Notes: a model not told the origin generated them from the letters alone. 64,000 nt of DNA from JAKPQE01 sp041397845 (GCA_041397845.1 JAWKVW010000002.1:124001-188000), one strand, 5' to 3'; positions 10,463 to 20,092 are shown, counted from the first letter of the stretch. Numbers and translations: made by a program.

Positions 10463-11778
10463 CGCAGTCCGACCGCCGCTATTCCTGCATGAAGCCGCTG
10501 CCGACGCGCCGGGCGACGATCGTTTCGGTGCTCGACGTCGGCACGAGCAAGGTTGCCTGCCTCATCGCCCGGCTGAAGCCGCGCGAGGCCGGCGACGTGC
10601 TGCGCGGCCGCACCCACACCATCGAGGTTCTGGGCATCGGCCATCACCGGTCGGCCGGCGTGAAGTCGGGCGTCATCGTCGATCTCGACGCGGCCGAGCA
10701 TTCGATCCGCCATGCGGTCGATGCGGCCGAGCGGATGGCCGGGATCACGGTCGAATCGCTGATTGTCAATGTTTCGGCCGGGCGTATCGGTTCGGAGACC
10801 TTCTCGGCGAGCGTGTCGCTGGCCGGCCACGAGGTCGACGAAGACGACATTCACCGCGTGCTCGCGGCCGGCAGCACCCATTCGGTGCGCGACGGACGGC
10901 GGGTGGTGCACTCGCTGCCGATCGGCTACGCGCTCGACGGCAACCGCGGCATCAACGATCCGCGCGGCATGCTGGGCGAGCGGCTCGGTGTCGACATGCA
11001 CGTCCTGTCGGCGGATACGGCGCCGCTGCGCAATCTGGAACTCTGCATCAACCGCTGCCACCTGCAGGTCGAGGCGATGGTCGCGACCCCCTACGCCAGC
11101 GGCCTGTCGACGCTGGTCGACGACGAGGCCGAACTTGGCGTCGCGGCGGTCGACATGGGCGGCGGCACGACGACGGTGGCGGTCTTCATGGAAGGCCAGC
11201 TCGTCCACGCCGATGCGATCGCCCTTGGCGGCCATCACGTGACGATGGATATCGCGCGCGGGCTGTCCACACGGTTGGCGGACGCGGAGCGAATCAAGAC
11301 ACTGTACGGGTCGGCCCTGCCGAGCGCGGCCGACGACCGGGACATCCTGACGGTTCCGCCGGTGAGCGAGGACGACCGCGACGTGCCGAACCACATTCCC
11401 CGTGCGGCGCTGACCCGCATCATCCGTCCGCGCATCGAGGAGATCCTCGAGCTTGTGCGCGATCGACTGACGGCGAGCGGCTATGCCTCGCTGGTCGGGC
11501 GGCGGCTGGTGATCACGGGCGGGGCGAGCCAGCTCACGGGTCTTTCCGAAGTGGCGCGCCGGATCGTGGCGCGCAATGTCCGGCTCGGGCGGCCGCTCGG
11601 CATCACCGGGCTGCCGGAAGCGGGCAAGGGACCATCGTTCGCGACCGTCGTCGGCCTGCTGATTTATCCGCAGGTGGCGCCGATCGCCTACTACGAGACA
11701 CGCCGGCCACGGCGGCTGCTGACCGGGACGGGCGGATATTTCGCCCGGGTCGGGCAGTGGATACGGGACAGCTTTTGA
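10459..11778 (+). CDS. ftsA: cell division protein FtsA
   Basis: FtsA is the actin-fold ATPase that tethers FtsZ to the membrane and recruits late divisome proteins. The 439-residue protein shows the phosphate-1 loop VLDVGTSKVACLIA (about residues 25-38), the SHS2/1C insertion region, the phosphate-2 loop VDMGGGTTTVAVF (about residues 232-244) and the C-terminal adenosine motif VITGGASQLTGL. The C-terminal YFARVGQWIRDSF is a likely amphipathic membrane-targeting helix. It overlaps ftsQ by four bases and is separated from ftsZ by 113 bases. Confidence 0.95.
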   Translation: MTQSDRRYSCMKPLPTRRATIVSVLDVGTSKVACLIARLKPREAGDVLRGRTHTIEVLGIGHHRSAGVKSGVIVDLDAAEHSIRHAVDAAERMAGITVESLIVNVSAGRIGSETFSASVSLAGHEVDEDDIHRVLAAGSTHSVRDGRRVVHSLPIGYALDGNRGINDPRGMLGERLGVDMHVLSADTAPLRNLELCINRCHLQVEAMVATPYASGLSTLVDDEAELGVAAVDMGGGTTTVAVFMEGQLVHADAIALGGHHVTMDIARGLSTRLADAERIKTLYGSALPSAADDRDILTVPPVSEDDRDVPNHIPRAALTRIIRPRIEEILELVRDRLTASGYASLVGRRLVITGGASQLTGLSEVARRIVARNVRLGRPLGITGLPEAGKGPSFATVVGLLIYPQVAPIAYYETRRPRRLLTGTGGYFARVGQWIRDSF

Positions 11779-11891
11779 GAATTCGAAAAACCAGGCGTCT
11801 GTGAGATGCCGGCCTTCAGGGAAGCCGGCCGGAAGACGAGAGACAAAACGCCGGACCTGATGCGGACGGCCAGGGAACTGACGAGGAAGCC

Positions 11892-13721
11892 ATGACCATC
11901 AACTTGCAGATGCCCGATATCAAGGAGCTGAGGCCGCGGATCACGGTCTTCGGCGTGGGCGGTGCCGGCGGCAACGCTGTCAACAACATGATCGAGACCG
12001 GTCTGCAGGGCGTCGACTTCGTCGTCGCCAACACCGATGCCCAGGCCCTGTCCGGCTCGCGCTGCGAGCGGCTGGTGCAGATGGGCGTGGCGGTGACCGA
12101 GGGCCTTGGCGCCGGCTCGCAGCCGGAAGTCGGCCGGGCGGCGGCGGAAGAGGTGATCGACGAGATCAACGACCACCTGTCCGGCGCGCACATGGTGTTC
12201 ATCACCGCCGGCATGGGCGGCGGCACCGGCACCGGCGCTGCGCCGGTGATCGCGGCGGCGGCCCGGCAGATGGGCATCCTGACGGTTGGCGTCGTCACCA
12301 AGCCGTTCCATTTCGAAGGTCAGCGGCGCATGCGCGTCGCCGATGCCGGACTTGCCGAGCTGCAGAAGTCCGTCGATACCCTGATCGTCATCCCGAACCA
12401 GAACCTGTTCCGCATCGCCAACGAAAAGACCACCTTCGCCGACGCCTTCGCGATGGCCGACCAGGTGCTCTATTCCGGCGTCGCCTGCATCACCGACCTG
12501 ATGGTCAAGGAAGGCCTCATCAACCTCGACTTCGCCGATGTGCGCTCGATCATGCGCGGCATGGGCAAGGCGATGATGGGCACCGGCGAGGCGTCCGGCG
12601 ACAAGCGCGCGCTGCAGGCGGCCGAGGCGGCGATCGCCAATCCGCTGCTCGACGAAGTCTCGATGCGCGGGGCGCGCGGTCTGCTCATCTCGATCACCGG
12701 CGGCAAGGACCTGACGCTGTTCGAGGTGGACGAGGCGGCGACCCGCATCCGCGAGGAAGTCGACCCCGAGGCGAACATCATCCTCGGCGCCACCTTCGAC
12801 GACAGCCTCGAGGGCGTCATCCGCGTGTCGGTCGTTGCCACCGGCATCGACCTGGAAGCGCGCGAGGACGTCACCCCGGCCGAGATGCGCATGGCGCAGC
12901 TCACCGAGCGGCTGAAGACCGTCTCGACGGCGCCGCGCGTCGCCGCCCCGGCGGCGCAGCCGGCCGCGCCGGTCATTGCCCAGGCGCCGATCGCCAGCGC
13001 TCCGGCGGTTTCCGAGGCGCGGGCGCGAATCGAGAAGGAACTCGCGATCCCCGAGCCGACCCCGGCGGCCGAGGACCCGGAAGTCACGATCGAGCCGTAC
13101 ATTCCGGATGCGGCGGCCTATGCCGGCCCGGAGCCTGAGGACGAGATCGTGCCGGCGCCGATCGCCGAGGAGCCGGTGCATGTCGAGCGGGTGTTCATTC
13201 CGCCGGTGCCGGAGCGGGTCGAGAAGATGCAGGCGCGCATGCCGCGCGTCGAGGACTTCCCGCTCGTTGCCCAGCGCGAGATCCGTCAGGCCGATGCGAC
13301 CCCGGAAGAGGCGACCGACGAGCGCGGCCCGATCGGCCTGTTGCGGCGGCTTGCCCATGTCGGCCTCGGCCGGCGCGAGGAGCACCATGAGGTCGAGGAG
13401 GCGCCGCAGGCCCGCCGCGAACCGGCTCCGCGTCGCGAGATGCCGCAGCCGGCGCCGCGTGCCGAAGCTGCCCCGCGCGCCGAGGCGCCGGCCCCGCAGC
13501 AGCGGCCGATGGCGCGTCCGCCGATGGCCGAGAGGCCCGAGGCCCGTCCGGCCCAGCCGGCGCCGCAGCCGGCCCAGCGGCCGGCCGCCCAGGGCCAGGA
13601 GCCGCTCTACAAGCCGCGTCAGGGCGACCTCGATCCGCATGGCCGGGCGGTGCCGCGCCGGCCGGTGGCCGAGGACGACCAGCTCGAGATTCCCGCGTTC
13701 CTGCGTCGTCAGGCGAACTGA
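11892..13721 (+). CDS. ftsZ: cell division protein FtsZ
   Basis: FtsZ is the tubulin-like GTPase that forms the division ring. The GTPase core (about residues 15-325) has the signature GGGTGTG at 109-115 and the T7 synergy loop NLDFADV at 211-217. After it comes a roughly 270-residue Ala/Pro/Glu/Arg-rich disordered linker, then the C-terminal binding peptide LEIPAFLRRQAN. At 609 residues it is far longer than the E. coli protein (383), as is usual for Rhizobiales. An unusual core stretch is QALSGSRCERLVQMG (residues 51-65), where most relatives read more like S-K-A-E-R. The start follows a GGAAGC-type site after a 113-base gap from ftsA. Confidence 0.97.
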   Translation: MTINLQMPDIKELRPRITVFGVGGAGGNAVNNMIETGLQGVDFVVANTDAQALSGSRCERLVQMGVAVTEGLGAGSQPEVGRAAAEEVIDEINDHLSGAHMVFITAGMGGGTGTGAAPVIAAAARQMGILTVGVVTKPFHFEGQRRMRVADAGLAELQKSVDTLIVIPNQNLFRIANEKTTFADAFAMADQVLYSGVACITDLMVKEGLINLDFADVRSIMRGMGKAMMGTGEASGDKRALQAAEAAIANPLLDEVSMRGARGLLISITGGKDLTLFEVDEAATRIREEVDPEANIILGATFDDSLEGVIRVSVVATGIDLEAREDVTPAEMRMAQLTERLKTVSTAPRVAAPAAQPAAPVIAQAPIASAPAVSEARARIEKELAIPEPTPAAEDPEVTIEPYIPDAAAYAGPEPEDEIVPAPIAEEPVHVERVFIPPVPERVEKMQARMPRVEDFPLVAQREIRQADATPEEATDERGPIGLLRRLAHVGLGRREEHHEVEEAPQARREPAPRREMPQPAPRAEAAPRAEAPAPQQRPMARPPMAERPEARPAQPAPQPAQRPAAQGQEPLYKPRQGDLDPHGRAVPRRPVAEDDQLEIPAFLRRQAN

Positions 13722-13750
13722 CGGAACGTCAGGTCGACGGCTGAAAACAG

Positions 13751-13778
13751 GGCCCGGGACGAGGTATCGTCCCGGGCC
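13751..13778 (+). terminator. hairpin terminator after ftsZ
   Basis: GGCCCGGGACGA (13751-13762) pairs perfectly with TCGTCCCGGGCC (13767-13778) around a GGTA loop. It is a very stable stem 29 bases after the ftsZ stop. Only a short T-containing tail (TTGCTG) follows, so termination may be partial. The remaining gap to lpxC (about 275 bases) shows no gene. It holds a GTTAAC at 13808-13813 and presumably the lpxC promoter. Confidence 0.7.
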
Positions 13779-14053
13779 TTGCTGCATTACGGCAAGTGCC
13801 TTTGAACGTTAACTTTTGTGGCGCTGCCTGAGGGCAGGAAACAGGTAACAAAACGTAAGAAAGCGTGATTTGGTATCCGGGCGCGGTGCGCATAGTCTGC
13901 GGGCAACGAAAACGGGGTAAACGGGTGCCTGCGCGACGTCGCGCCCAGTATGGCGGCACCCAGCGGCGGACCAATCGAAGGTCGCCGGCGATCGGTCCAG
14001 GAGGACCAGGCCATAACGGCTTCCCCGTTGCGACTACGAGGCAAGGACGGGTC

Positions 14054-15007
14054 ATGGCACGATATCAGAACGGTTTGCAGACCACCGTGCGCGATCGGGT
14101 AACGCTCGACGGAATCGGGGTGCACAGCGGCAAGCCGGTTTCGATGTCGATCCTGCCTGCGGATGCCGACACCGGTATCGTTTTCCTTCGTACCAACATT
14201 CCCGGCAGCCGCGATGTCGAAATCGCGGCCAATGTGCGTTCGGTCTCGGCGACCGAGCTGTGCACCGTTCTCGGCGACATGTCCGGCGCTTTCGTGGCGA
14301 CGGTCGAGCATCTGGTGGCGGCGTTCGCCGGCCTTTCCATCGACAATGCGATGATCGAGATCGACGGCGCGGAAGTGCCGATCATGGACGGCAGCGCCCA
14401 TGACTTCGTCGATGCGATCGATCAGGTCGGCCTTGCGACGCTCCGGGCGCCGCGCCGCTACATCAAGATCCTGAAGCCGGTGCGGGTCGAGTCCGGCGCT
14501 GCCTTTGGCGAGCTTCGCCCGTATGACGGCTTCCGCATGGAAGTCGAGATCGATTATCCCTCGGCGCTCATCGGCCGGCAGCGTTTCGCTTCCGACATGT
14601 CGCCGAATGTTTTCCGTCGCGACGTGGCCCGGGCCCGCACCTTCGGCTTCCTTGCCGATGTCGAGCGGCTGTGGGCGGCCGGCTATGCGCTCGGCTCGTC
14701 GCTGGAGAATTCGGTGGTTCTGGCCGAGGACCGGATTGTCAATCCGGAGGGCCTGCGCTGGGCCGACGAGTTCGTGCGCCACAAGGTGCTCGACGCGATC
14801 GGCGACCTTGCCCTTGCCGGTTCGCCGATCCTTGGCTGCTACCGCTCGTTCCGCGGCGGCCACAAGCTGAATTCCGCGATGGTTGCGGCGCTGCTTGCCG
14901 ACCCCGAGGCCTGGACCTACGAATCGGCGACGGTCACCCGCGAGAGCGGCCATGCCGATCTCTCCGCCGGGGTTCCCGCGCCGGCTTTCGGCCCGGAAGT
15001 TTCCTGA
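14054..15007 (+). CDS. lpxC: UDP-3-O-acyl-N-acetylglucosamine deacetylase LpxC
   Basis: LpxC is the zinc enzyme for the committed step of lipid A synthesis in the cytoplasm. The 317-residue protein begins MARYQNGLQTTVRDRVTLDG and has GIGVHSGKPVSM, then VATVEHLVAAFAGLSIDNA with the first zinc His. EVPIMDGSAHDF follows, and the second zinc cluster lies in VRHKVLDAIGDLALAG (His and Asp ligands). GGHKLNSAMVAALL is near the C-terminus and supplies the catalytic-area His. The in-frame region upstream of ATG 14054 does not resemble LpxC and was excluded. Position after ftsZ is the standard proteobacterial context. Confidence 0.96.
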   Translation: MARYQNGLQTTVRDRVTLDGIGVHSGKPVSMSILPADADTGIVFLRTNIPGSRDVEIAANVRSVSATELCTVLGDMSGAFVATVEHLVAAFAGLSIDNAMIEIDGAEVPIMDGSAHDFVDAIDQVGLATLRAPRRYIKILKPVRVESGAAFGELRPYDGFRMEVEIDYPSALIGRQRFASDMSPNVFRRDVARARTFGFLADVERLWAAGYALGSSLENSVVLAEDRIVNPEGLRWADEFVRHKVLDAIGDLALAGSPILGCYRSFRGGHKLNSAMVAALLADPEAWTYESATVTRESGHADLSAGVPAPAFGPEVS

Positions 15008-15033
15008 CCCGAATCGCGAGACGGTCCGAAAGG

Positions 15034-15047
15034 GATCGTTAACGATC
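15034..15047. repeat. 14-bp perfect palindrome upstream of bamD
   Basis: GATCGTTAACGATC at 15034-15047 is a perfect inverted repeat in the 162-base gap between lpxC and bamD. It could be an operator. GTTAAC also occurs upstream of lpxC (13808-13813). A CtrA half-site resemblance (TTAAC) was considered, but no full TTAA-N7-TTAA motif is present. Function is unknown. Confidence 0.4.
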
Positions 15048-15169
15048 GCCACAAAAAAGCCGGAAGCTGCGGCGAGTACGGTGGCGGGAGCAATTCGTTT
15101 AGGTTAAGAAAAACACTTGCCGCGCTTCAGTGATGAAGTGGCGTGCCGTGTTGCCGCGTGGGACCTAGC

Positions 15170-16042
15170 ATGACCGATCGTTCGCATTCCTTCGACCGTG
15201 TTCCGGCCGGACGCCGTCGGAAAAGGGCGCTTTTCGGCGTCGCCGCCATGGTGCTTGCCATTTCGCTTTCGGCGTGCGCGTCCAAGAAGGATGACGACGA
15301 GGATCTCGTCGAGACCGAGCCGGCAGACAAGCTCTACAATGACGGTCTGGCGCTGGCGAACATCGGCAAATACGGCCCGGCGGCGCGCAAGTTCGAATCG
15401 GTCGACCGGCTGCACCCGTATTCGCAGTGGGCCAAGAAGTCGCTGGTGATGAGCGCCTATGCCTATTACGAGGCGGGCGCCTATGACGACGCCATTCAGG
15501 CGAGCCGGCGCTTCGTGACGCTGCATCCCTCGAACCCGGATGCGGCCTATGCCTATTACATCATGGGCCAGTCCTACCTGAACCAGATGCCGGACATCTC
15601 GCGCGACCAGGCGCAGACGAAGAAGGCGCTCGAGGCGTTCAACGAGATCGTCAACCGCTATCCGGATTCGGAATATGCGGACGACGCCCGGCACAAGATC
15701 ATCGTCACCTACGACCAGCTCGCCGGCAAGGAAATGGAAGTCGGCCGCTATTATCTGGAGCGGCGCAACTATGTCGGCGCGATCAACCGCTTCAAGCTGG
15801 TGGTGACCGAGGCGCAGACGACCCGCCATGTCGAGGAAGCGCTGATGCGTCTGACCGAGGCCTACATGGCGCTCGGCGTCGTCAACGAGGCGCAGACGGC
15901 GGCGGCGGTGCTCGGCCACAACTTCCCGAACAGCCCGTGGTACAAGGACGCCTACAAGCTCCTGCAGTCCGGCGGCCTCGAGCCGCGCGAGGACACCGGC
16001 TCGTGGATCAGCAAGGCGCTGCGCAAGGCCAATCTGAGCTGA
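15170..16042 (+). CDS. bamD: outer membrane protein assembly factor BamD
   Basis: BamD is the essential lipoprotein of the BAM complex that inserts beta-barrel proteins into the outer membrane. The 290-residue product has a lipoprotein signal: a basic start (RRRKR), a hydrophobic stretch, and lipobox LSAC with the lipidated Cys at about residue 36. TPR-like helices follow (KLYNDGLALANIGKYGPAAR, AYYEAGAYDDAIQASRRFV, YAYYIMGQSYLNQMPDISRD). The latter part, EVGRYYLERRNYVGAINRF, is typical of BamD/ComL. ATG 15170 is preferred over an in-frame alternative start at 15143 because it gives a normal signal peptide. Its location next to lpxC and recN is conserved. Confidence 0.95.
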   Translation: MTDRSHSFDRVPAGRRRKRALFGVAAMVLAISLSACASKKDDDEDLVETEPADKLYNDGLALANIGKYGPAARKFESVDRLHPYSQWAKKSLVMSAYAYYEAGAYDDAIQASRRFVTLHPSNPDAAYAYYIMGQSYLNQMPDISRDQAQTKKALEAFNEIVNRYPDSEYADDARHKIIVTYDQLAGKEMEVGRYYLERRNYVGAINRFKLVVTEAQTTRHVEEALMRLTEAYMALGVVNEAQTAAAVLGHNFPNSPWYKDAYKLLQSGGLEPREDTGSWISKALRKANLS

Positions 16043-16067
16043 GACGCCGGGGCGGCGAGCGACGTTC

Positions 16068-16099
16068 AAAGGCCGGGGGCTTTGCCTGCCGGCCTTTTT
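16068..16099 (+). terminator. rho-independent terminator after bamD
   Basis: AAAGGCCGG (16068-16076) pairs with CCGGCCTTT (16089-16097), with TTTTT at 16095-16099. It lies 26 bases after the bamD stop and separates bamD from the recN-ligA pair. Confidence 0.8.
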
Positions 16100-16226
16100 C
16101 ATGGCCGCGACCGGTCTTTGCCGTCGGCCGGCGACAGAATCAATTCCCATTGCCGCATCGACGCACTATCTTCCGGGGCGACCGCAAAGGGCGGCCGCAC
16201 CCCATTTTCCTTGTCCCGGACGTCTC

Positions 16227-17900
16227 ATGCTCGGCCAGATCTCGATCCGCGATATCGTTCTGATCGACCGGCTGGATCTCGATTTCGAGCCGGGGCTGAC
16301 GGTGCTGACCGGCGAGACCGGCGCGGGCAAGTCGATCGTGCTCGATTCGCTGTCGCTGGCGCTCGGGGCGCGGGGCGACGGCTCGCTCGTGCGGCATGGC
16401 GCCGAGCAGGGGCAGGTGGTCGCGGCGTTCCATCTGCCGGCCGGACATCCGGTCGAGGCGCTGCTTTCAGAGAATGGCATCGAGCCGGAGGACACGCTGC
16501 TGATGCGGCGGGTGCAGTCGGCGGACGGGCGCAGCCGCGGTTTCGTCAACGACCAGCCGGCGAGCATCGCCTTGATGCGGCAGATCGGTGCGTTGCTCGT
16601 CGAGATCCACGGCCAGCACGATGCGCGGGCGCTGGTCGATCCGGCGACCCATCGGGCCTTGCTCGACGCCTTTGCCGGGCTGGAGGGCCGGGTCGCCGAA
16701 GTCGGCACACTGTGGCGGGCGCTCGGCGAGGCGGAGCGGCGGCGCAAGACGTTTGCGGCGCGGGTCGAGGATGCGGCGCGCGAGACGGAATTCCTCAAGG
16801 CGGCGGTCGAGGAGCTCGACAAGCTCGGGCCGCTCGCTGGCGAGGAGGAGGAGTTGGCCGAGCGCCGGCAGGCGATGATGGCGTCGGAGAAGATTGCCGG
16901 CGATCTCAACGAGGCGTTCGAGGTGCTGAACGGTACCGGGTCGCCGGTGCCGGGGCTGGTCGCGGCGGTGCGGCGGCTGGAGCGCAAGAGCCAGCAGGCG
17001 CCGCATCTGACGACCGCGGCCGTCGCGGCTTTTGACCGGGCCCTGCTGGCGCTCGACGAGGCGCATTCGGCGCTCGAGGTGGCCATTCGCGAGGCGGCGT
17101 TCGATCCGCGCGAGCTGGAGCGGACCGAGGAGCGGCTGTTTGCGCTCCGGGCAGCGGCGCGCAAGTTCAAGGTGCCGGTCGACGGGCTGGCGCAGCTTTC
17201 CGAGAAGTTCCACGCCGACCTCAGCGAGATTGACGCCGGCGAGGAGCGTCTTGCGGCGCTTTCGGCCGAGGTCGCGGCGGCGCGGGAGGCGTATTTCACG
17301 GCAGCGCGGCGTCTCAGCGCGGCGCGCAAGGAAGCGGGAACGCGGATTGAGGCGGCGGTCGATGCCGAACTGCCGGATCTGAAGCTCGAGCGGGCGGCGT
17401 TTCTCGTCGACCTTGTCACTGACGAGGCGGCGGCCGGCGGCGACGGCATCGACCGGGTGGAATTCTGGGTTCGCACCAACCCGGGCACACGGCCGGGGCC
17501 GATGATGAAGGTTGCCTCGGGCGGCGAGCTTGCCCGCTTCCTGCTCGCCCTCAAGGTGGTTCTCGCCGAGCGGGGTTCGGCGCCGACGCTGGTTTTCGAC
17601 GAAATCGATACCGGCCTTGGCGGCGCGGTTGCCGAGGCGATCGGCGTGCGGCTCGCCCGGCTTGCCGGCCAGGTTCAAGTTCTTGCGGTCACGCATGCGC
17701 CGCAGGTGGCGGCGCGCTCGGACCATCATCTGCGGATCAGCAAGGCGGCGCGGGACGGCGGCGAGCGGGTGGCGACGGCGGTCGAGGTCGTTGCCGGCGA
17801 GGCGCGGCGCGAGGAAATCGCCCGGATGCTGGCCGGCGCGACGATTTCGGACGAGGCGCGGGCGGCGGCGGACCGCCTCATCGGGGGAGGGCGGCCATGA
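16227..17900 (+). CDS. recN: DNA repair protein RecN
   Basis: RecN is an SMC-like ATPase acting in double-strand break repair. The 557-residue protein opens MLGQISIRDIVLIDRLDLDF with Walker A GETGAGKS at residues 29-36. LVEIHGQHDARALVDP and long coiled-coil Glu/Ala/Arg-rich arms form the middle. ASGGELARFLLALKVVL (ABC signature) and LVFDEIDTGLGG (Walker B) follow, then LAVTHAPQVAARSDHH (His switch). An upstream in-frame extension to 16101 overlaps the bamD terminator and was rejected. The stop overlaps the ligA start by four bases (ATGA 17897-17900). Confidence 0.96.
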   Translation: MLGQISIRDIVLIDRLDLDFEPGLTVLTGETGAGKSIVLDSLSLALGARGDGSLVRHGAEQGQVVAAFHLPAGHPVEALLSENGIEPEDTLLMRRVQSADGRSRGFVNDQPASIALMRQIGALLVEIHGQHDARALVDPATHRALLDAFAGLEGRVAEVGTLWRALGEAERRRKTFAARVEDAARETEFLKAAVEELDKLGPLAGEEEELAERRQAMMASEKIAGDLNEAFEVLNGTGSPVPGLVAAVRRLERKSQQAPHLTTAAVAAFDRALLALDEAHSALEVAIREAAFDPRELERTEERLFALRAAARKFKVPVDGLAQLSEKFHADLSEIDAGEERLAALSAEVAAAREAYFTAARRLSAARKEAGTRIEAAVDAELPDLKLERAAFLVDLVTDEAAAGGDGIDRVEFWVRTNPGTRPGPMMKVASGGELARFLLALKVVLAERGSAPTLVFDEIDTGLGGAVAEAIGVRLARLAGQVQVLAVTHAPQVAARSDHHLRISKAARDGGERVATAVEVVAGEARREEIARMLAGATISDEARAAADRLIGGGRP

Positions 17901-20047
17901 ACGGCGATCCTGCGGCAAAGCCGGTCGAGGCACTCACCGCCGAGGAAGCGGCGCTCGAGCTGGCGCGTCTTGCCGAGGAGATCGCCGGGCACGACCGGCG
18001 CTACTATCAGGACGATGCGCCGACGGTCTCGGACGCCGAGTATGACGCGCTGCGTCAGCGCAATCTGTCGATCGAGGCGCGGTTTCCCGATCTCGTGCGG
18101 GCGGATTCGCCATCGAACCGCGTCGGCGCGGCGCCATCGGCGACCTTTTCGGAGGTCGTGCATGCGGTGCCGATGCTGTCGCTCGACAATGCCTTTGCCG
18201 CCGAGGACGTCAGCGATTTCGTCAACCGGGTGCGCCGGTTCCTGAAGCTCGCCGAGACGGACCCGGTTGCGTTCACGGCCGAGCCGAAGATCGACGGCCT
18301 GTCGCTCAGTCTTCGCTACGAGAACCGGCGGCTCGTCACGGCGGCAACGCGCGGCGACGGCGCGGTCGGCGAGAACGTAACGGCCAATGCGCGGACGGTC
18401 TCGGGTATTCCGCACCGGCTGCCGGACGAGGCGCCGGAAATCGTCGAGGTGCGCGGCGAGGTCTACATGGGCCATGCCGATTTTGCCGCGCTCAATGCCC
18501 GGATGGAGACGGAGGAGGGGCGGGTTTTCGCCAATCCGCGCAATGCCGCCGCCGGCAGCCTGCGCCAGCTCGATGCGGCAGTGACGGCGACGCGGCCGCT
18601 GAAGTTCTTCGCCTATGCCTGGGGGCAGATGGCGGCGGTTCCCGGCACGACGCAGATGGAGGTCGTTTCGGCCTTTGCGCGCTGGGGCTTCTCGGTCAAT
18701 CCGCTGATGCGGCCCTGCGCCGGTGCGGCCGAGATGCTTGCCGTCTATCGGGAGATCGAGGAGAAGCGTGCCGCGCTCGGCTACGACATCGACGGGGTCG
18801 TCTACAAGGTCGATGATCTCGACCTGCAGCGCCGGCTCGGCTTCGTGTCGCGCAGCCCGCGCTGGGCCATCGCCCACAAGTTCCCGGCCGAGCAGGCGCA
18901 GACGACGGTGCGCGACATCGAAATCCAGGTCGGGCGCACCGGCGCGCTGACGCCGGTCGCCAAGCTCGCGCCGGTGACGGTCGGCGGCGTCGTTGTTTCC
19001 AATGCGACGCTGCACAACGAGGACTATGTGCGCGGCATCGGCGCCGATGGCGAGCCGATCCGCGAGGGCAAGGACATCCGCGTCGGCGATACGGTGACCG
19101 TGCAGCGGGCGGGCGACGTCATTCCGCAGATCGTCGACGTCGACCTTGGCAAGCGGCCGGCCGGGGCGGCGCCGTTCGATTTCCCGACCGTCTGTCCGGC
19201 CTGCGGCAGCCACGCGGTGCGCGAGGAGAACGAGAAGACCGGGCGCAAGGACGCGGTGCGCCGCTGCACCGGCGGCCTCGTCTGCCCGGCGCAGGCGGTC
19301 GAGCGGCTGAAGCATTTCGTCTCGCGCAACGCCTTCGACATCGAAGGGCTCGGAGCCAAACAGATCGAGGCGTTTTTCGCCGACGAGCTCGTGCGGACGC
19401 CGGCGGACATCTTCACGCTTTCGGCACGCGACCGGCTGAGTCTGAAAAAGCTCAAGGATCGCGAGGGCTGGGGGGCGAAGTCGGTCGAGAACCTTTTTGC
19501 CGCGATCGACGGGCGGCGCGGCGTCGCGCTCAACCGCTTCGTCTTCGGTCTCGGCATCCGACATGTCGGCGAGACGACGGCAAAGCTGCTCGCCCGGCAT
19601 TACGGGACGATCGAGGCCTTGCGGGCAAACATGCTGGCGGCGCGCGACCGCGAGAGCGAAGCCTATCGCGAGCTTCTCGGCATTGACGGCATCGGCGAGA
19701 CGGTGGCCGACGCCGTTGTCGAGTTCTTTGCCGAACCGCACAACGAGGAGGCGCTCGACCGGCTGCTTGGCGAGGTGTCGCCCGCGCCGGCCGCGGTGAT
19801 CGAAGCTTCCGGCTCGCCGGTCGCGGGCAAGACGGTGGTCTTTACCGGCTCGCTGGAGCGGATGACGCGGGACGAGGCGAAGGCCATGGCCGAGCGTCAT
19901 GGCGCCAAGGTCGCCGGCTCCGTCTCCAAGAAGACAGATCTCGTCGTTGCCGGTCCCGGCGCCGGCTCGAAGCTGAAGAAGGCCGAGGAGTTCGGCGTCG
20001 AGGTGATCGACGAGGACGGCTGGCTCACCATCGTCGGCGAGGGCTGA
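17897..20047 (+). CDS. ligA: NAD-dependent DNA ligase LigA
   Basis: LigA is the essential replicative ligase that uses NAD. The 716-residue product has an N-terminal Ia domain with YYQDDAPTVSDAEYD (about residues 36-50) and the adenylation lysine in KIDGLSLSLRYE (Lys131). EVRGEVYM and NPRNAAAGSLRQLD follow. The OB fold is next, then a four-Cys zinc finger (VCPACGSH ... CTGGLVCPAQ, about residues 433-460), helix-hairpin-helix repeats and a C-terminal BRCT domain beginning about residue 640 (GKTVVFTGSLERMTRDEAK). It is coupled to recN. The stop codon lies inside a 17-base tandem duplication. Confidence 0.97.
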   Translation: MNGDPAAKPVEALTAEEAALELARLAEEIAGHDRRYYQDDAPTVSDAEYDALRQRNLSIEARFPDLVRADSPSNRVGAAPSATFSEVVHAVPMLSLDNAFAAEDVSDFVNRVRRFLKLAETDPVAFTAEPKIDGLSLSLRYENRRLVTAATRGDGAVGENVTANARTVSGIPHRLPDEAPEIVEVRGEVYMGHADFAALNARMETEEGRVFANPRNAAAGSLRQLDAAVTATRPLKFFAYAWGQMAAVPGTTQMEVVSAFARWGFSVNPLMRPCAGAAEMLAVYREIEEKRAALGYDIDGVVYKVDDLDLQRRLGFVSRSPRWAIAHKFPAEQAQTTVRDIEIQVGRTGALTPVAKLAPVTVGGVVVSNATLHNEDYVRGIGADGEPIREGKDIRVGDTVTVQRAGDVIPQIVDVDLGKRPAGAAPFDFPTVCPACGSHAVREENEKTGRKDAVRRCTGGLVCPAQAVERLKHFVSRNAFDIEGLGAKQIEAFFADELVRTPADIFTLSARDRLSLKKLKDREGWGAKSVENLFAAIDGRRGVALNRFVFGLGIRHVGETTAKLLARHYGTIEALRANMLAARDRESEAYRELLGIDGIGETVADAVVEFFAEPHNEEALDRLLGEVSPAPAAVIEASGSPVAGKTVVFTGSLERMTRDEAKAMAERHGAKVAGSVSKKTDLVVAGPGAGSKLKKAEEFGVEVIDEDGWLTIVGEG

Positions 20048-20072
20048 TACGGGGCGAGGGCTGATACGGGGC
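20039..20072. repeat. 17-bp tandem duplication spanning the ligA stop codon
   Basis: GAGGGCTGATACGGGGC occurs twice head to tail (20039-20055 and 20056-20072). The first copy carries the last LigA codons and TGA, and the second repeats them after the gene. It looks like a recent slippage or an assembly duplication and does not change the protein. Confidence 0.85.
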
Positions 20073-20092
20073 GAAGGCCCTGCCACAAAAGA

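Noticed and set aside
15034..15047. CtrA binding site before bamD
   Set aside because: Only a GTTAAC palindrome is present; the second half-site at the required spacing is missing.
17726..20086. Open frame of 786 codons on the minus strand opposite ligA
   Set aside because: Shadow of ligA codon bias; low-complexity Arg/Asp/Leu composition and no start signal.
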